Part shown: one piece after another, positions 16,455 to 24,916 of the stretch
Numbering within the stretch: the stretch's first letter is position 1
How the letters are laid out: each line of letters begins with the position of its first letter
Assembly: GCA_910588985.1 (NCBI GenBank)
Contig: CAJURO010000004.1
Coordinates: 1 to 64,000, forward strand
Length of the DNA: 64,000 bases
Direction of reading: 5' to 3'
Origin: an uncultured Eggerthellaceae bacterium
Lineage (GTDB): Bacteria > Actinomycetota > Coriobacteriia > Coriobacteriales > Eggerthellaceae
Position numbers and translations under genes: made by a program
Notes under the pieces: generated by a model
What the model saw: only the letters and a program-made list of their open reading frames with translations
Database searches by the model: none
Told to the model about the DNA's origin: nothing

Positions 16455-16997
16455 CTACTGTATTGAAGCGCCCAGATCACGTGCCTGATCGAGGCCAGCA
16501 TTTCCCGCAATGGCACCTTTTTCATAGACACTATTGACGATCACTTCTCCTAGATTCTCGAGCTTGCAGTAGTCAGCGCAAACTCGATAGCTCGCGATAG
16601 CGGGATCCGCACGCGTTGCATCTGCATCTTCGAAGCAAAGCAGCAATGCTGTTGCCTTGATGGAGAAGGGGCTTCCGATCTGACAGAACATACGATCTTG
16701 GAATGCACGCAGCTGAGCAGGGAAGTTATAGAAGTAAAGAGGCGTTGCCCATACAAGCACATCGTATTCGCGAAGAAGCGGATAGAACTGTTGCATATCA
16801 TCTTGTTGTACGCACTGCCCTTCATGAGAGAAGCAATACTCGCATGCCTTGCATCCAGCGATATGCGCGTGCCCGACATCGATGCGTTTGACCTCATTGC
16901 CAGCAGCCTCTGCCCCTTCGATGAAGCTATCGGCAAGCATGCTCGAATTGCCACCTTGGCGGGGACTACAATGCACAACCAGTATCTTCTTCGCCAT
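16455..16997 (-). CDS. NAD(P)H-dependent FMN reductase / flavodoxin-like protein
   Basis: A 180-aa flavodoxin-fold protein. The N-terminal phosphate-binding loop for FMN (VVHCSPRQGGNSSMLADSF) and the isoalloxazine segment ATPLYFYNFPAQLRAFQDR are typical. A Cys-rich CKACEYC stretch (residues 49-55) with another Cys downstream resembles iron-sulfur flavoproteins. There the cysteines bind a cluster, but only part of that motif is visible. It is 30 nt upstream of the ATP-grasp gene on the same strand, and co-transcription is likely. The electron acceptor is unknown. Confidence 0.85.
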   Translation of the reverse strand: MAKKILVVHCSPRQGGNSSMLADSFIEGAEAAGNEVKRIDVGHAHIAGCKACEYCFSHEGQCVQQDDMQQFYPLLREYDVLVWATPLYFYNFPAQLRAFQDRMFCQIGSPFSIKATALLLCFEDADATRADPAIASYRVCADYCKLENLGEVIVNSVYEKGAIAGNAGLDQARDLGASIQ

Positions 16998-17117
16998 AAC
17001 CTCTTCCCTCCTTAGGTTGCTTTTGCCTCATTATCCCACGCTTTTGCCATCCTGTTCGCTCTCCTCGCATAATGTGACGTAAGATGTCGAATGCAAGCAA
17101 ACGAAAAGAAGGAGCTT

Positions 17118-17534
17118 ATGGGCGCATTCGCTGAGAGGGTCTTTGAGGTGGTGCAGCAGATACCTCGAGGCAAAGTGGCCAGTTACGGGCAGGTTGGCAA
17201 GCTCATAGGTGCGCCACGATCAGCACGATATGTCGGCTATGCGCTCCGTGCGAACCCGACCCCAGGTGTTGACCCCTCATCTATCCCCTGTCACCGCGTT
17301 GTGTTCAAAGATGGATCGATGGCAAGCGGCTTTGCTTTTGGCGGCCCTGATGTGCAGCGTGAGATGCTTGAGAGCGAAGGAGTCTCATTCACGGCAGATG
17401 GGCGCGTCGACATGCAAGCATGCCAGTGGGATATGACGATTCCAGAAGCACTTCAAGCTGTGCGAGGTGATGCCAACATCCCAAGCGCGCCCCCTGAGGA
17501 TTTCGATTGGGAACGCGAGCTAGGCGAAGACTAG
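17118..17534 (+). CDS. MGMT-family methylated-DNA-protein cysteine methyltransferase
   Basis: A 138-aa protein consisting of the C-terminal DNA-binding and active-site domain of O6-alkylguanine-DNA alkyltransferases. VxxIPRGKVASYGQVGKLIG and the acceptor-cysteine motif IPCHRVV are intact, so this is not the Cys-lacking ATL form. The N-terminal Ada-like half is missing, as in many short Ogt-like proteins. The start at 17118 has AAGGAG only 3 nt upstream; an in-frame ATG at 17091 has no ribosome site, so the exact start is uncertain. A 40-residue C-terminal extension after the domain is unassigned. Confidence 0.87.
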   Translation: MGAFAERVFEVVQQIPRGKVASYGQVGKLIGAPRSARYVGYALRANPTPGVDPSSIPCHRVVFKDGSMASGFAFGGPDVQREMLESEGVSFTADGRVDMQACQWDMTIPEALQAVRGDANIPSAPPEDFDWERELGED

Positions 17535-17553
17535 AACGGAAAAGCTACCCTGC

Positions 17554-20487
17554 TTAGCGATGCGCATAGATCCCGCGTTGTGGCCTGATGAAGGTGTTCG
17601 TGAAATCCCGAAGGCTGCCATACCAGAATTTCTGTTGCGAATTACCCCATACTCCAGCCCAAGGGTCAGCGATGTATACCGAGTCGGTCGCGCGATCGTA
17701 TCCATCGACGACCATCAAATGGCCCATCGTCGAGTTCCCATGTCCGTTGTAATGAGCTCCACCTGCAGACTCCCAGGTATGAACGACCACCGGATATCCC
17801 GTCCTGAATGAATCAAGGATCGCCTCGCGCACGGTTTCGTATGAAGGATGCGGGATCGTCGTGTAAGCGTTGTAGCCAAGCCAGCTATTCATCCCTCGCT
17901 CGAAATCCCTTGTGTTCATGAAGACGCCGCCAGGGCCTGCACCCATTCGACGCGCGACGTTAGCGATGGTAAGCGCTTCGCCGTTCGCTGCCCGTGTTGC
18001 TCCGAGGTAGCGCAAAACCATGTATCCCGACGTTGGTCCGCACCAATATCCATTCGGCTGTCCCGCCCATTGGATGTTATGGAATTGGACGATGGGCTGG
18101 ACCTCTTCCTCGCGAGCTGTGAACGAGAGGCCACCTAAGCATGTCGAGCCAGAGTAAACGTGCGAATAGCATGTGCCTGCATGCAACAGACGTCGGCAAT
18201 CGATATCAGCACACCAAAGACCACCGCCCTCGTTACGTGCCTGATACCAATAGATATCATCTTGACCGCCAGTTGCAGACCAGGTGGGAACCTGGATCCC
18301 GCCAGCACTCGTAGAGGGGTTGCGCACCCAAAGCGTGCGTGTCACACCACTTTGGGTCACATACATGTAGTTGGAGAGCACAAGAGAATCCTGTGCCGTA
18401 CCGACAAGTGCCTGGACACCATTTCCTGATGTCACATATACGTGAGATATGTATGCCCCCTCTTCAGCACGATGCATTCCTGCAGGGATGCATGCGCTGT
18501 AGACCCCATCGGATACCTTTTGAGCATCATGCCACACAATGTCGTCTTGGTTGTTAAAAGCAGTCCAGGTCGGGATCTGCACGTGCGAAATACCTGATGG
18601 CGATACGATGCCTGACACCGTCACCGTGATCGTTCCTGCATCATTGTCTGCTTGCGTACTCACCGATGCTGCCGTTGGCTTATCTATCGAGAAGTTCGTT
18701 GCAGCAACCATGCGCTGAGCACCACACACCGTGGCATACGCATGGGCGATGTAGTCACCTGCTGTGCGGTGGTTCGTGATGGAGACGACCACGGTCCACA
18801 CACCATCATCGCGACGCGCAGGATACCACCTGACATCATCTTGGCTATTCAGAACAGACCAGGTAGGAACCGACACGGCTGTTGCAAGCGCGAACATGCC
18901 TCCGCTCATCGTTATCGTCACATGCATCTGGTCATCAGAGCACTCCGCCTTGATCTCAACAGGCGTTGTTTCAACCTTCGCAGAGCAAGAGCCTGCAAAG
19001 CTGAAAACTCGATTCGCACACGTCACATACACATGTGCTTGATATTCGCCTACATCACGACGAGGATGGATCAACGTTACATCTGCTTGCCACGCGCCAG
19101 ATGCCAGCTTGCGCGCATCAAGCCACTCGATGTCATCTTGGCCATTGACCGTAGACCAAACAGGGACCTGCACACGCTCGGGAGCTGCCGCCTTCATATC
19201 AGCTGGGAACTCGACCAAAACGGAGAAGGAGCCTGACTTCTTCTGATCCTCGGACTGCGTGATGCTCACACTTGCCTTCGGGGCATCGATCGTGAAGCTT
19301 ATCGCACTGGCCATGTAGGTCTGTCCCCACATCGTGCCATAGACGTGAACAGCATAGGTGCCAACACTGCGATGATCTGCTATCTGGACTGTTGCCGTCC
19401 AGGCGTCACCGCTTCTGGTTGCTTGGTACCACCTGATATCGTCTTGACCATTCTGAGAGGACCAGGTTGGGAAGCTCACCGCGCTTGCATGATCTATCCA
19501 GCCTCCATGAGCCTTGATCGTGACCGTCTTCTGGTCTTGCGAGACATCAGCAGTGGCGATGATAGGGTCGACCTGAGCGACGTCTGTCTTAGCCCCAGCA
19601 AATGCATAGATCCTGTTTCCTGTGGTCACATAGACATGCGCGATGTAGTCACCCGATGCGCGACGCGGGTTCATAAGAGAGGTTGTTGCTTGCCATGTGT
19701 CGGGAGAGGTTTCATGAGCTTCAAGCCACTCGATGTCGTCTTGACCGTTCGCTGCCGACCAGAAGGGAACTTGAACGCGGGTGATGCCTGAAGGAACATC
19801 AGTGAGCGCAACCTCGATGGTGATGGTGCCTGACTTTTGCTCTTCAGAGGTTTGCGGGACAAAAGACACATCAGCATGAGGCGCCTTTATATCGAAGGAA
19901 GCAGCTCCGACCATGTGTTGCGCCCCTGCTCGGGTTGCATACGCATGGACGATATAGGCACCTGCCGTCTTATGATTGGCAATCGGGATTTTTGCCTCCC
20001 AGAGCCCCTCTTTGTTGAGCGTGCCTTGATACCAAACGATATCGTCCTGTCCGTTCTTGTCAGACCAGGTGGGGAATGAGATAGCCGAGGCCTGAGGTGC
20101 AACCGATGCGTCAAGCGTGATGAACGCTGTCTTCTCATCAGGAGAAACCTCGACCTTGAAAGGATCGTCAACTGCATCGAGAGATACGATCGGATCTGCA
20201 GAAGGTGTCGTTGCCGTACCTGTATCATTGCTGTTCTCGTTGTCCACAACGGAGGAAGCATTCGCGGGAGAAAGCGGCTCTGAGGCTTCGTTCGCTGGAA
20301 CGCTATCCACTGCTTCATCGCTCACGTTAGAAGCAGTGTTCGCCGCTTCGCTCATCTGAGTATCAGAAGGATCCAAAGAGATGTTTTGCACATCTGCCCA
20401 GGCAAAAGAAGGTGTCATGGTGAGAGCCAGCGCGCACGCCAAACCAACTCTCCCACATTTGGACAAGAGAACATGCTTCATGCTCAT
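17554..20487 (-). CDS. Secreted protein with seven GBS Bsp-like repeats and a C39-like peptidase domain
   Basis: A 977-aa exported protein. The signal peptide (about residues 1-31) ends in FAWA. A Ser/Asn/Ala-rich linker follows to about residue 105. Seven repeats of roughly 95-100 residues come next, each with a core like PTWSxxNGQDDIxWY, as in GBS Bsp-like repeats found in cell-wall hydrolases. The last 170 or so residues resemble a C39-type papain-fold peptidase, with Cys in GYWCGPTSGYM, His in GHLMVVDGYD and Asp/Asn-like VYIADPWAG. No LPXTG anchor is seen. It is probably a surface or secreted cysteine peptidase or autolysin; the substrate is unknown. A minus-strand promoter is visible 60-90 nt upstream. 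Confidence 0.9.
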   Translation of the reverse strand: MSMKHVLLSKCGRVGLACALALTMTPSFAWADVQNISLDPSDTQMSEAANTASNVSDEAVDSVPANEASEPLSPANASSVVDNENSNDTGTATTPSADPIVSLDAVDDPFKVEVSPDEKTAFITLDASVAPQASAISFPTWSDKNGQDDIVWYQGTLNKEGLWEAKIPIANHKTAGAYIVHAYATRAGAQHMVGAASFDIKAPHADVSFVPQTSEEQKSGTITIEVALTDVPSGITRVQVPFWSAANGQDDIEWLEAHETSPDTWQATTSLMNPRRASGDYIAHVYVTTGNRIYAFAGAKTDVAQVDPIIATADVSQDQKTVTIKAHGGWIDHASAVSFPTWSSQNGQDDIRWYQATRSGDAWTATVQIADHRSVGTYAVHVYGTMWGQTYMASAISFTIDAPKASVSITQSEDQKKSGSFSVLVEFPADMKAAAPERVQVPVWSTVNGQDDIEWLDARKLASGAWQADVTLIHPRRDVGEYQAHVYVTCANRVFSFAGSCSAKVETTPVEIKAECSDDQMHVTITMSGGMFALATAVSVPTWSVLNSQDDVRWYPARRDDGVWTVVVSITNHRTAGDYIAHAYATVCGAQRMVAATNFSIDKPTAASVSTQADNDAGTITVTVSGIVSPSGISHVQIPTWTAFNNQDDIVWHDAQKVSDGVYSACIPAGMHRAEEGAYISHVYVTSGNGVQALVGTAQDSLVLSNYMYVTQSGVTRTLWVRNPSTSAGGIQVPTWSATGGQDDIYWYQARNEGGGLWCADIDCRRLLHAGTCYSHVYSGSTCLGGLSFTAREEEVQPIVQFHNIQWAGQPNGYWCGPTSGYMVLRYLGATRAANGEALTIANVARRMGAGPGGVFMNTRDFERGMNSWLGYNAYTTIPHPSYETVREAILDSFRTGYPVVVHTWESAGGAHYNGHGNSTMGHLMVVDGYDRATDSVYIADPWAGVWGNSQQKFWYGSLRDFTNTFIRPQRGIYAHR

Positions 20488-20546
20488 AGCTGCAACCCCA
20501 CTTCTCTGGTGCGAAAACAGACCCCGTATTAGCTTTAATCATATAA

Positions 20547-20574
20547 ATATCACACTTGCTCAGGTCTAAGGCAA
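20547..20574 (-). promoter_or_regulatory. Promoter of the Bsp-repeat protein gene
   Basis: On the minus strand, TTGCCT (20569-20574) and TGATAT (20547-20552) are separated by 16 nt. The transcript would start about 20540, giving a leader of roughly 50 nt before the ATG at 20487. Confidence 0.45.
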
Positions 20575-20723
20575 TGAAAAAATGCCAGGTTCTACTGAAG
20601 TTCACATCCTCATGCCTCAATGATATCTGCAACGCAATTCATCATTCGGTGTGCGAGGATGTATAGCGGCTCATATGACATGGGCACCTCGATCACACAA
20701 ACGTCTTTGATGGAGCTCAGTAG
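20575..20723. other. Intergenic stretch without a recognised feature
   Basis: About 150 nt between the Bsp-gene promoter and the tRNA-Ala terminator. I see no ORF with a ribosome site, no RNA motif and no repeat here. Confidence 0.5.
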
Positions 20724-20756
20724 AAAAAAAAGACGAACACCCAAAGGTGTTCGTCT
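20724..20756 (-). terminator. Rho-independent terminator after tRNA-Ala
   Basis: A perfect 11-bp stem AGACGAACACC/GGTGTTCGTCT with a 4-nt loop, followed on the minus strand by an uninterrupted T7 run (20724-20730). It lies 10 nt downstream of the tRNA. Confidence 0.92.
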
Positions 20757-20766
20757 ACTTCTTCTA

Positions 20767-20842
20767 TGGTGGAGCATAGGGGGATCGAACCCCTGACCTC
20801 AAGATTGCGAACCTTGCGCTCTCCCAGCTGAGCTAATGCCCC
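20767..20842 (-). tRNA. tRNA-Ala (CGC anticodon)
   Basis: A 76-nt cloverleaf with CCA encoded. The acceptor stem GGGGCAT/ATGCTCC has one G-T pair. The D arm (TAGCTCAGCTGGGAGAGC) and T arm (GGTTCGATCC) are canonical. The anticodon loop TTCGCAA reads anticodon CGC, decoding GCG. The discriminator base is A. Confidence 0.96.
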
Positions 20843-20882
20843 AAATGTTGTAGCGATCGAATAAAGGCTACTGATGCGCTCC

Positions 20883-20911
20883 CTTGATGCTATTATGCAT
20901 CAAGCATCAAG
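20883..20911. repeat. Inverted and direct repeat between the Veg gene and tRNA-Ala
   Basis: CTTGATGC-TATTAT-GCATCAAG is an 8-bp perfect inverted repeat with a 6-nt loop, immediately followed by another CATCAAG copy. It is downstream of the Veg-family stop and 41 nt upstream of tRNA-Ala on the minus strand. It overlaps a -10-like CATAAT. It could be a weak terminator, an operator, or part of the tRNA promoter. Confidence 0.4.
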
Positions 20912-20936
20912 ACTGCGAATGGATATTCTATCAAAA

Positions 20937-21287
20937 CTAGCTGAGAATATGCTCCTCAACTTCATCCTTGAAGAGCATGACGTTCTCAGGTGATGGCTCG
21001 ATGGGCGTATCATCAATAAAGCTATCGAAAATCGGCTCGCCATCCCGCGAAAGCTCGACCATTCCCGTCAGAACATCGGCATACTGGAAGGACTGGCGAG
21101 CGGTTCTGCCACGCTTGCGCTCGATCTCCATGATGAAGAGCCTCGGGTGTACCTGCGTGAGGATCCCCTCATTCTCAACGATCTTAGAGCGTCCCATATT
21201 CGCACGTACCTTGATCTTTGTCCCAATGAAATCGCTTAGCGTATCATGGATGTTGTCAACGATCTTAGCTTGTTTCGCTAGGTCCAT
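20937..21287 (-). CDS. Veg family protein
   Basis: A 116-aa small protein similar to Bacillus Veg (DUF1021). It has DIHDTLSDFIGTKIKVRANMGRSK, an ENEGILTQVHPRLFIMEI core and RQSFQYADVLTGMVEL. In B. subtilis Veg stimulates biofilm formation indirectly through SinR, but many bacteria encode it without those partners. The C-terminal 35 residues are acidic. The ATG at 21287 has AAGGA 7 nt upstream. In many Gram-positives veg lies beside rsmA (ksgA). Here rsmA is about 1 kb away, with only the P1 peptidase gene between them, which supports the call. Confidence 0.85.
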   Translation of the reverse strand: MDLAKQAKIVDNIHDTLSDFIGTKIKVRANMGRSKIVENEGILTQVHPRLFIMEIERKRGRTARQSFQYADVLTGMVELSRDGEPIFDSFIDDTPIEPSPENVMLFKDEVEEHILS

Positions 21288-21403
21288 ATGCACTTCCTTC
21301 ACGTTCTATCCGTTTTTATGTTGAAAGCATGCTAGCATCTTCAAGATGAACGGTAGTTTTAGAAGGGTGAATGGTACAAAAGAAGCATGATCAGGAGAAT
21401 ATG

Positions 21404-22402
21404 ATGTTCAAAGAAGCGAATTTCACAGATCTGCCCGCCATCCATGCAGCGCATGCGCATGATATTTCTGCTGCCACCGGTATCACTGTGTTCATCGCCG
21501 AGAATGGGTGCGCCTGCGGGGTAGATGTGCGCGGAGGTGCTCCTGCTACACGGGAGACCGATCTGCTCAAGCCTGAGAACATGATCGAGAAGATCCATGC
21601 TGTTGTGATCGGTGGCGGCTCAGCTTTTGGCCTTGAGGCTTGCTGTGGTGTGGCGGAAACCTTGAGCGAGCGCGGGATTGGCTTCGCGCTTGCGGGTCAG
21701 ACGGTTCCCATCGTCTGCGGTGCATGCCTGTTCGATCTCCCCCTCGGTGCCGCCGTCTGGCCCGACAAGGAAATGGGCGAAGAGGCCAGCCGTTCTGCTT
21801 TGGAGGGTGACTCGCTTCCACTTGCTTGCGGCAACGTTGGCGCTGGCACGGGAGCTACCGTTGGGAAGATGGGGTTACCAAGCCAAGCGATGAAGTCAGG
21901 CTTCGGCTGGAGCGGTATCAAGCTTGGAGAGCTCGTTGTCATCGCTAATGTTGCTGTCAATGCTGTAGGCAATGTGATGGCAGAAGACGGCTCCTTCATC
22001 GCAGGTGTCCTCAACTCTGACGGGCATATCCTCTCCCCCTTCGAAGCGGCCCTCGCAGCTCAGATGAGCGCCGCTCAAACCAGCGCTGCATCTCACATCC
22101 AAAATGGCGCACAGGCATCGACCAACACAACGCTTGGGGTCATCCTCACAAATGCTGACCTTGCAAAAGCTCAAGCTACCAAGGTCTCACAGATTGCCCA
22201 AGACGCATATGCTCGCTGCATCAAGCCAGTTCATACTCTTAATGATGGGGATGCTATCTTCACGATGGCAACAGGTGAGGTGAAGACGAATACCGACCTT
22301 GTTGGCATGATGGCAACCGAAGCGATGGAACGCGCTATCAGAAAGGCAGTGCTCAGTGCACAGAGCGCCTATGGGCTCACTGCTGCGAGCGATCTGTGTT
22401 GA
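21404..22402 (+). CDS. P1 family peptidase (DmpA/S58-like)
   Basis: A 332-aa Ntn-hydrolase-like peptidase of the S58 family, whose members are self-processing aminopeptidases or amidases. Family landmarks are AATGITVFI, the CGVDVRGGAPATRETDLL segment, VIGGGSAFGLEA and CGNVGAGTGATVGKMG. AGGAG lies 6 nt before the ATG at 21404. Two upstream in-frame ATGs (21401 and 21371) are alternatives. The 3' end overlaps the convergent rsmA gene by 26 nt. The substrate is unknown, and no signal peptide is present. Confidence 0.88.
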   Translation: MFKEANFTDLPAIHAAHAHDISAATGITVFIAENGCACGVDVRGGAPATRETDLLKPENMIEKIHAVVIGGGSAFGLEACCGVAETLSERGIGFALAGQTVPIVCGACLFDLPLGAAVWPDKEMGEEASRSALEGDSLPLACGNVGAGTGATVGKMGLPSQAMKSGFGWSGIKLGELVVIANVAVNAVGNVMAEDGSFIAGVLNSDGHILSPFEAALAAQMSAAQTSAASHIQNGAQASTNTTLGVILTNADLAKAQATKVSQIAQDAYARCIKPVHTLNDGDAIFTMATGEVKTNTDLVGMMATEAMERAIRKAVLSAQSAYGLTAASDLC

Positions 22403-23294
22403 TCTCTGGAAGGGTATCCGAGACGGCCTTGCCCAAGCGAATGTAATCTTCGACTTCGAGCATCTCGCCCCGCACCGATCCTTCGATCCCCGCTTGCGAG
22501 AAGGCATCTGAGAGCGCTCTCGTGATCCTCGCTGAGTCGCCAACGCGCCCCGCAAGGAACGTCTTGCAAGAGTTCATGATCGTCTTGCGGCGCGAAGCGA
22601 AAGCAGCATCGGCCATGATGGCCGCCGCATGGATGGCATCTGGTGGCTCTCCTTCATCCAGCGCATCATTGCGTACCAGGCGTATCACCGTGCTATCCAC
22701 ATGGGGCTTAGGCATGAAGTCATTCCGCGACACATCAAAGGATCCTTCTGGATGCGCATAGAGCGCAAGCTTCACCGTGTAAGCTCCGTAGCTCTTCGTG
22801 CCAGGATGCGCCGCCATACGCTGTGCGACCTCCTTTTGCACCATCACGGTTGCGCTCTCAAGATGGGCGAAGCGCTGAAAGTACTCCAAGACGATGGTGG
22901 CAGCGACCGAATAGGGCAAGTTCGCCACAAGCTTCGTAGGAAGAGGGTGTGCGAAGTCCTCTGCTTTCACATCGAGCGCATCCTTCTCGATCAGCTTGAA
23001 GCGTCCCTGCCATTGCGCAAGCGTATGCTCAAGGACGCGTGGAAGCTTTGGGTCCTTCTCGATGGATGTGACCAAGAGCGCCCGTTTCAAGAGAGCGTTC
23101 GTGAGCGTGCCGATCCCTGGCCCGACCTCAAGGACGCTATCAGCCTCGCCCAGCTGTGCAAGCTCGCATATCTTCCCGACGATGGCATCATTCACAAGGA
23201 AATTTTGCCCCAGCGCTTTCGTCGGCTTGATACCGAAGCGCTCAAGCACCTTAAGCGTCGCGCTTGGAGTGGCAATATCAGAGGCATGTGGCAT
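22377..23294 (-). CDS. rsmA: 16S rRNA (adenine1518-N6/adenine1519-N6) dimethyltransferase
   Basis: A 305-aa KsgA methyltransferase that dimethylates two adenosines in the 3' helix of 16S rRNA. It has ALGQNFLVN at the N-terminus, the SAM-binding VLEVGPGIGTLTNALL and the catalytic NLPYSVA motif. It is the expected length. Its ATG overlaps the previous stop by one base (TAATG), so translation is coupled to the FMN-protein gene. The metG-tatD-(FMN protein)-rsmA order matches the classic Gram-positive metS-tatD-rnmV-ksgA cluster, with the flavoprotein where the M5 RNase gene would be. Confidence 0.95.
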   Translation of the reverse strand: MPHASDIATPSATLKVLERFGIKPTKALGQNFLVNDAIVGKICELAQLGEADSVLEVGPGIGTLTNALLKRALLVTSIEKDPKLPRVLEHTLAQWQGRFKLIEKDALDVKAEDFAHPLPTKLVANLPYSVAATIVLEYFQRFAHLESATVMVQKEVAQRMAAHPGTKSYGAYTVKLALYAHPEGSFDVSRNDFMPKPHVDSTVIRLVRNDALDEGEPPDAIHAAAIMADAAFASRRKTIMNSCKTFLAGRVGDSARITRALSDAFSQAGIEGSVRGEMLEVEDYIRLGKAVSDTLPEINTDRSQQ

Positions 23295-23914
23295 TAGAAT
23301 GCGGTCTCCTCGGCATCTGCGATGATCGTTCCGTCCTCGGTGACCTTTCCCGTCCAATCAAGGACGCGATCAAGCTTGAACCCTGCACATCCGCAGGCGC
23401 TCCGAATCGTATCGACACAAGCATCGATCCCGTAGGGATTGCCTTCTTCGCCGATGACGTGGATCGTGAGAGAACGGCGAACGTTCGTCCTCTCTCGCAG
23501 GTCAGAGAAGTAATACGGCTGCAAGCGATCAAGCAATGCCTTGAATTGCGATGGGGTTGAGGCGAAGTAGAGAGGGCACACGACGATGAGCTCGTCAGCA
23601 GCATCCATGTGCTTGCGAACCTCATCCATATCATCGCGAAGGAAGCAGCGATGCGCGAATGCATCGCTTTTGAATACAAGAGGATGCTGGTGGAGCGGAT
23701 CGCCCTTTTCTGGGCGCTCAGGCAATTCTGCCTCTGGTGTGGCCTTCTCGCACCTATTACATCCAATGCAAGGCGCTATATCCGTAGAAGAGATGGTGAT
23801 GATGGAGACGCCATCGTCAGGACATTCCTCAATGCACGCATCGAAGAGCTCGTCAGCAAGATGAGCCGAGCGCCCATCAGGGCGCGGTGAGCCAACAAGG
23901 ATGGTTCTATGCAT
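23294..23914 (-). CDS. Flavodoxin-fold FMN protein
   Basis: A 206-aa protein. The FMN phosphate loop is LVGSPRPDGRSAHLADELF and the flavin-contact segment is CPLYFASTPSQFKALLDR. A CIGCNRC motif (residues 47-53) recalls iron-sulfur flavoproteins, but the full cluster set is not obvious. Inserted between tatD and rsmA, it starts 8 nt inside the tatD 3' end and its stop overlaps rsmA by one base. GGGGAG 4 nt upstream supports the ATG at 23914. Role unknown; an electron-transfer or quinone reductase function is inferred from the family. Confidence 0.82.
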   Translation of the reverse strand: MHRTILVGSPRPDGRSAHLADELFDACIEECPDDGVSIITISSTDIAPCIGCNRCEKATPEAELPERPEKGDPLHQHPLVFKSDAFAHRCFLRDDMDEVRKHMDAADELIVVCPLYFASTPSQFKALLDRLQPYYFSDLRERTNVRRSLTIHVIGEEGNPYGIDACVDTIRSACGCAGFKLDRVLDWTGKVTEDGTIIADAEETAF

Positions 23915-24911
23915 TGCTCTCCCCTCTCTGCCATGCCGTCGGTGGCCGATCGAGCAACGAGCGCGCATTTCGGTAGAGCTGTTCTTGGAATGCTATCCGC
24001 TGCTCATCGCCTGGCGAAGGCATGCTGTAACGAGGCTCCAGATCATCATCAAGGCGTATATCAGCCAGCTTCGTGCATACCCAGACAACATGAGCTGGCT
24101 CGCAGGAAAGGCTTCTCATCGGCTCAGGCGTCATGTAAGGTGAATCCGTCTCAGAGAGAAGCCTGTCTTGCGGTACAAGCAGGGCAGCACGCCGCACCTC
24201 ATCGTTCTTCTTGAAGGTGAGCGCCCCACCGAACGCAACGAAGCAGCCTGCCTCGATCCAACACTCAAGCTCCTCTGGTCCTAAGTTGTAGCAATGCAGA
24301 AGCGTCCCCGCCTCAGGGAAGCCGACGCGCTGCATGATATCGAACCCATCATCATGAGCCTCACGCATATGCAAGATGACAGGGAGTCCCGCTTCTTTCG
24401 CGATCTCGACCTGACGTGCAAAGACCTCGCGTTGCACCTCGCGAGGAGAAAGATCGTAATGGTAGTCAAGGCCTATCTCCCCCACTGCGCTCGTACGGGG
24501 ATCTCGCAAGAGATCAAGCAGCTCAGCTTCAAGCGCCTCATCGTAGAGCTTCGCGTTATGTGGGTGCACGCCCGCCGCGATTCGCACTTCAGGCACGCGA
24601 TAGGGAGCCTGCCCACAGCACAGCGAGCCCATCTTGCGAACGAAGAGCTCAGCATCCCGTCGCCATTCATCGAGCTTCGCATACGTGACCGTATCACCCT
24701 CTGATGGATCAACCATGGCCTCGATGAAGGCAACGTCGTGCACGCCTGCCCGCGCAAGCGCAAGCGCAGGGTCGGCAAGCATGTTCAGATGCGCATGCGT
24801 ATCGGCAATGGGAGCGAAGGTGTGCGGGCAATCGATGATGACGTTCTTATGCTTCTTCCGCATGCGAAAGTGCTCGTCTTCGTAACGCTCCTCCTGCTCG
24901 GTCTCAGCCAC
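23907..24911 (-). CDS. TatD family metal-dependent hydrolase
   Basis: A 334-aa TIM-barrel metal-dependent DNase-like hydrolase. Metal ligands are visible in DTHAHL, in GEIGLDYHYDLSP, in PVILHMREAHDDGFDIM and in LSETDSPYMTPEP. It is longer than the usual 255-265 residues because of an N-terminal charged extension of about 30 residues. It also carries an insert between DTHAHL and the AAGVHPHNAKL motif. The GTG start at 24911 has GGAG 8 nt upstream. It follows metG by 5 nt. TatD proteins show 3'-5' exonuclease activity; the in vivo substrate here is unknown. Confidence 0.88.
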   Translation of the reverse strand: MAETEQEERYEDEHFRMRKKHKNVIIDCPHTFAPIADTHAHLNMLADPALALARAGVHDVAFIEAMVDPSEGDTVTYAKLDEWRRDAELFVRKMGSLCCGQAPYRVPEVRIAAGVHPHNAKLYDEALEAELLDLLRDPRTSAVGEIGLDYHYDLSPREVQREVFARQVEIAKEAGLPVILHMREAHDDGFDIMQRVGFPEAGTLLHCYNLGPEELECWIEAGCFVAFGGALTFKKNDEVRRAALLVPQDRLLSETDSPYMTPEPMRSLSCEPAHVVWVCTKLADIRLDDDLEPRYSMPSPGDEQRIAFQEQLYRNARSLLDRPPTAWQRGESNA

Positions 24912-24916
24912 AGCGA

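Noticed and set aside
17118..17534. Catalytically dead alkyltransferase-like (ATL) protein
   Set aside because: The acceptor cysteine is present in IPCHRVV, whereas ATL proteins have Trp or Ala at this position.
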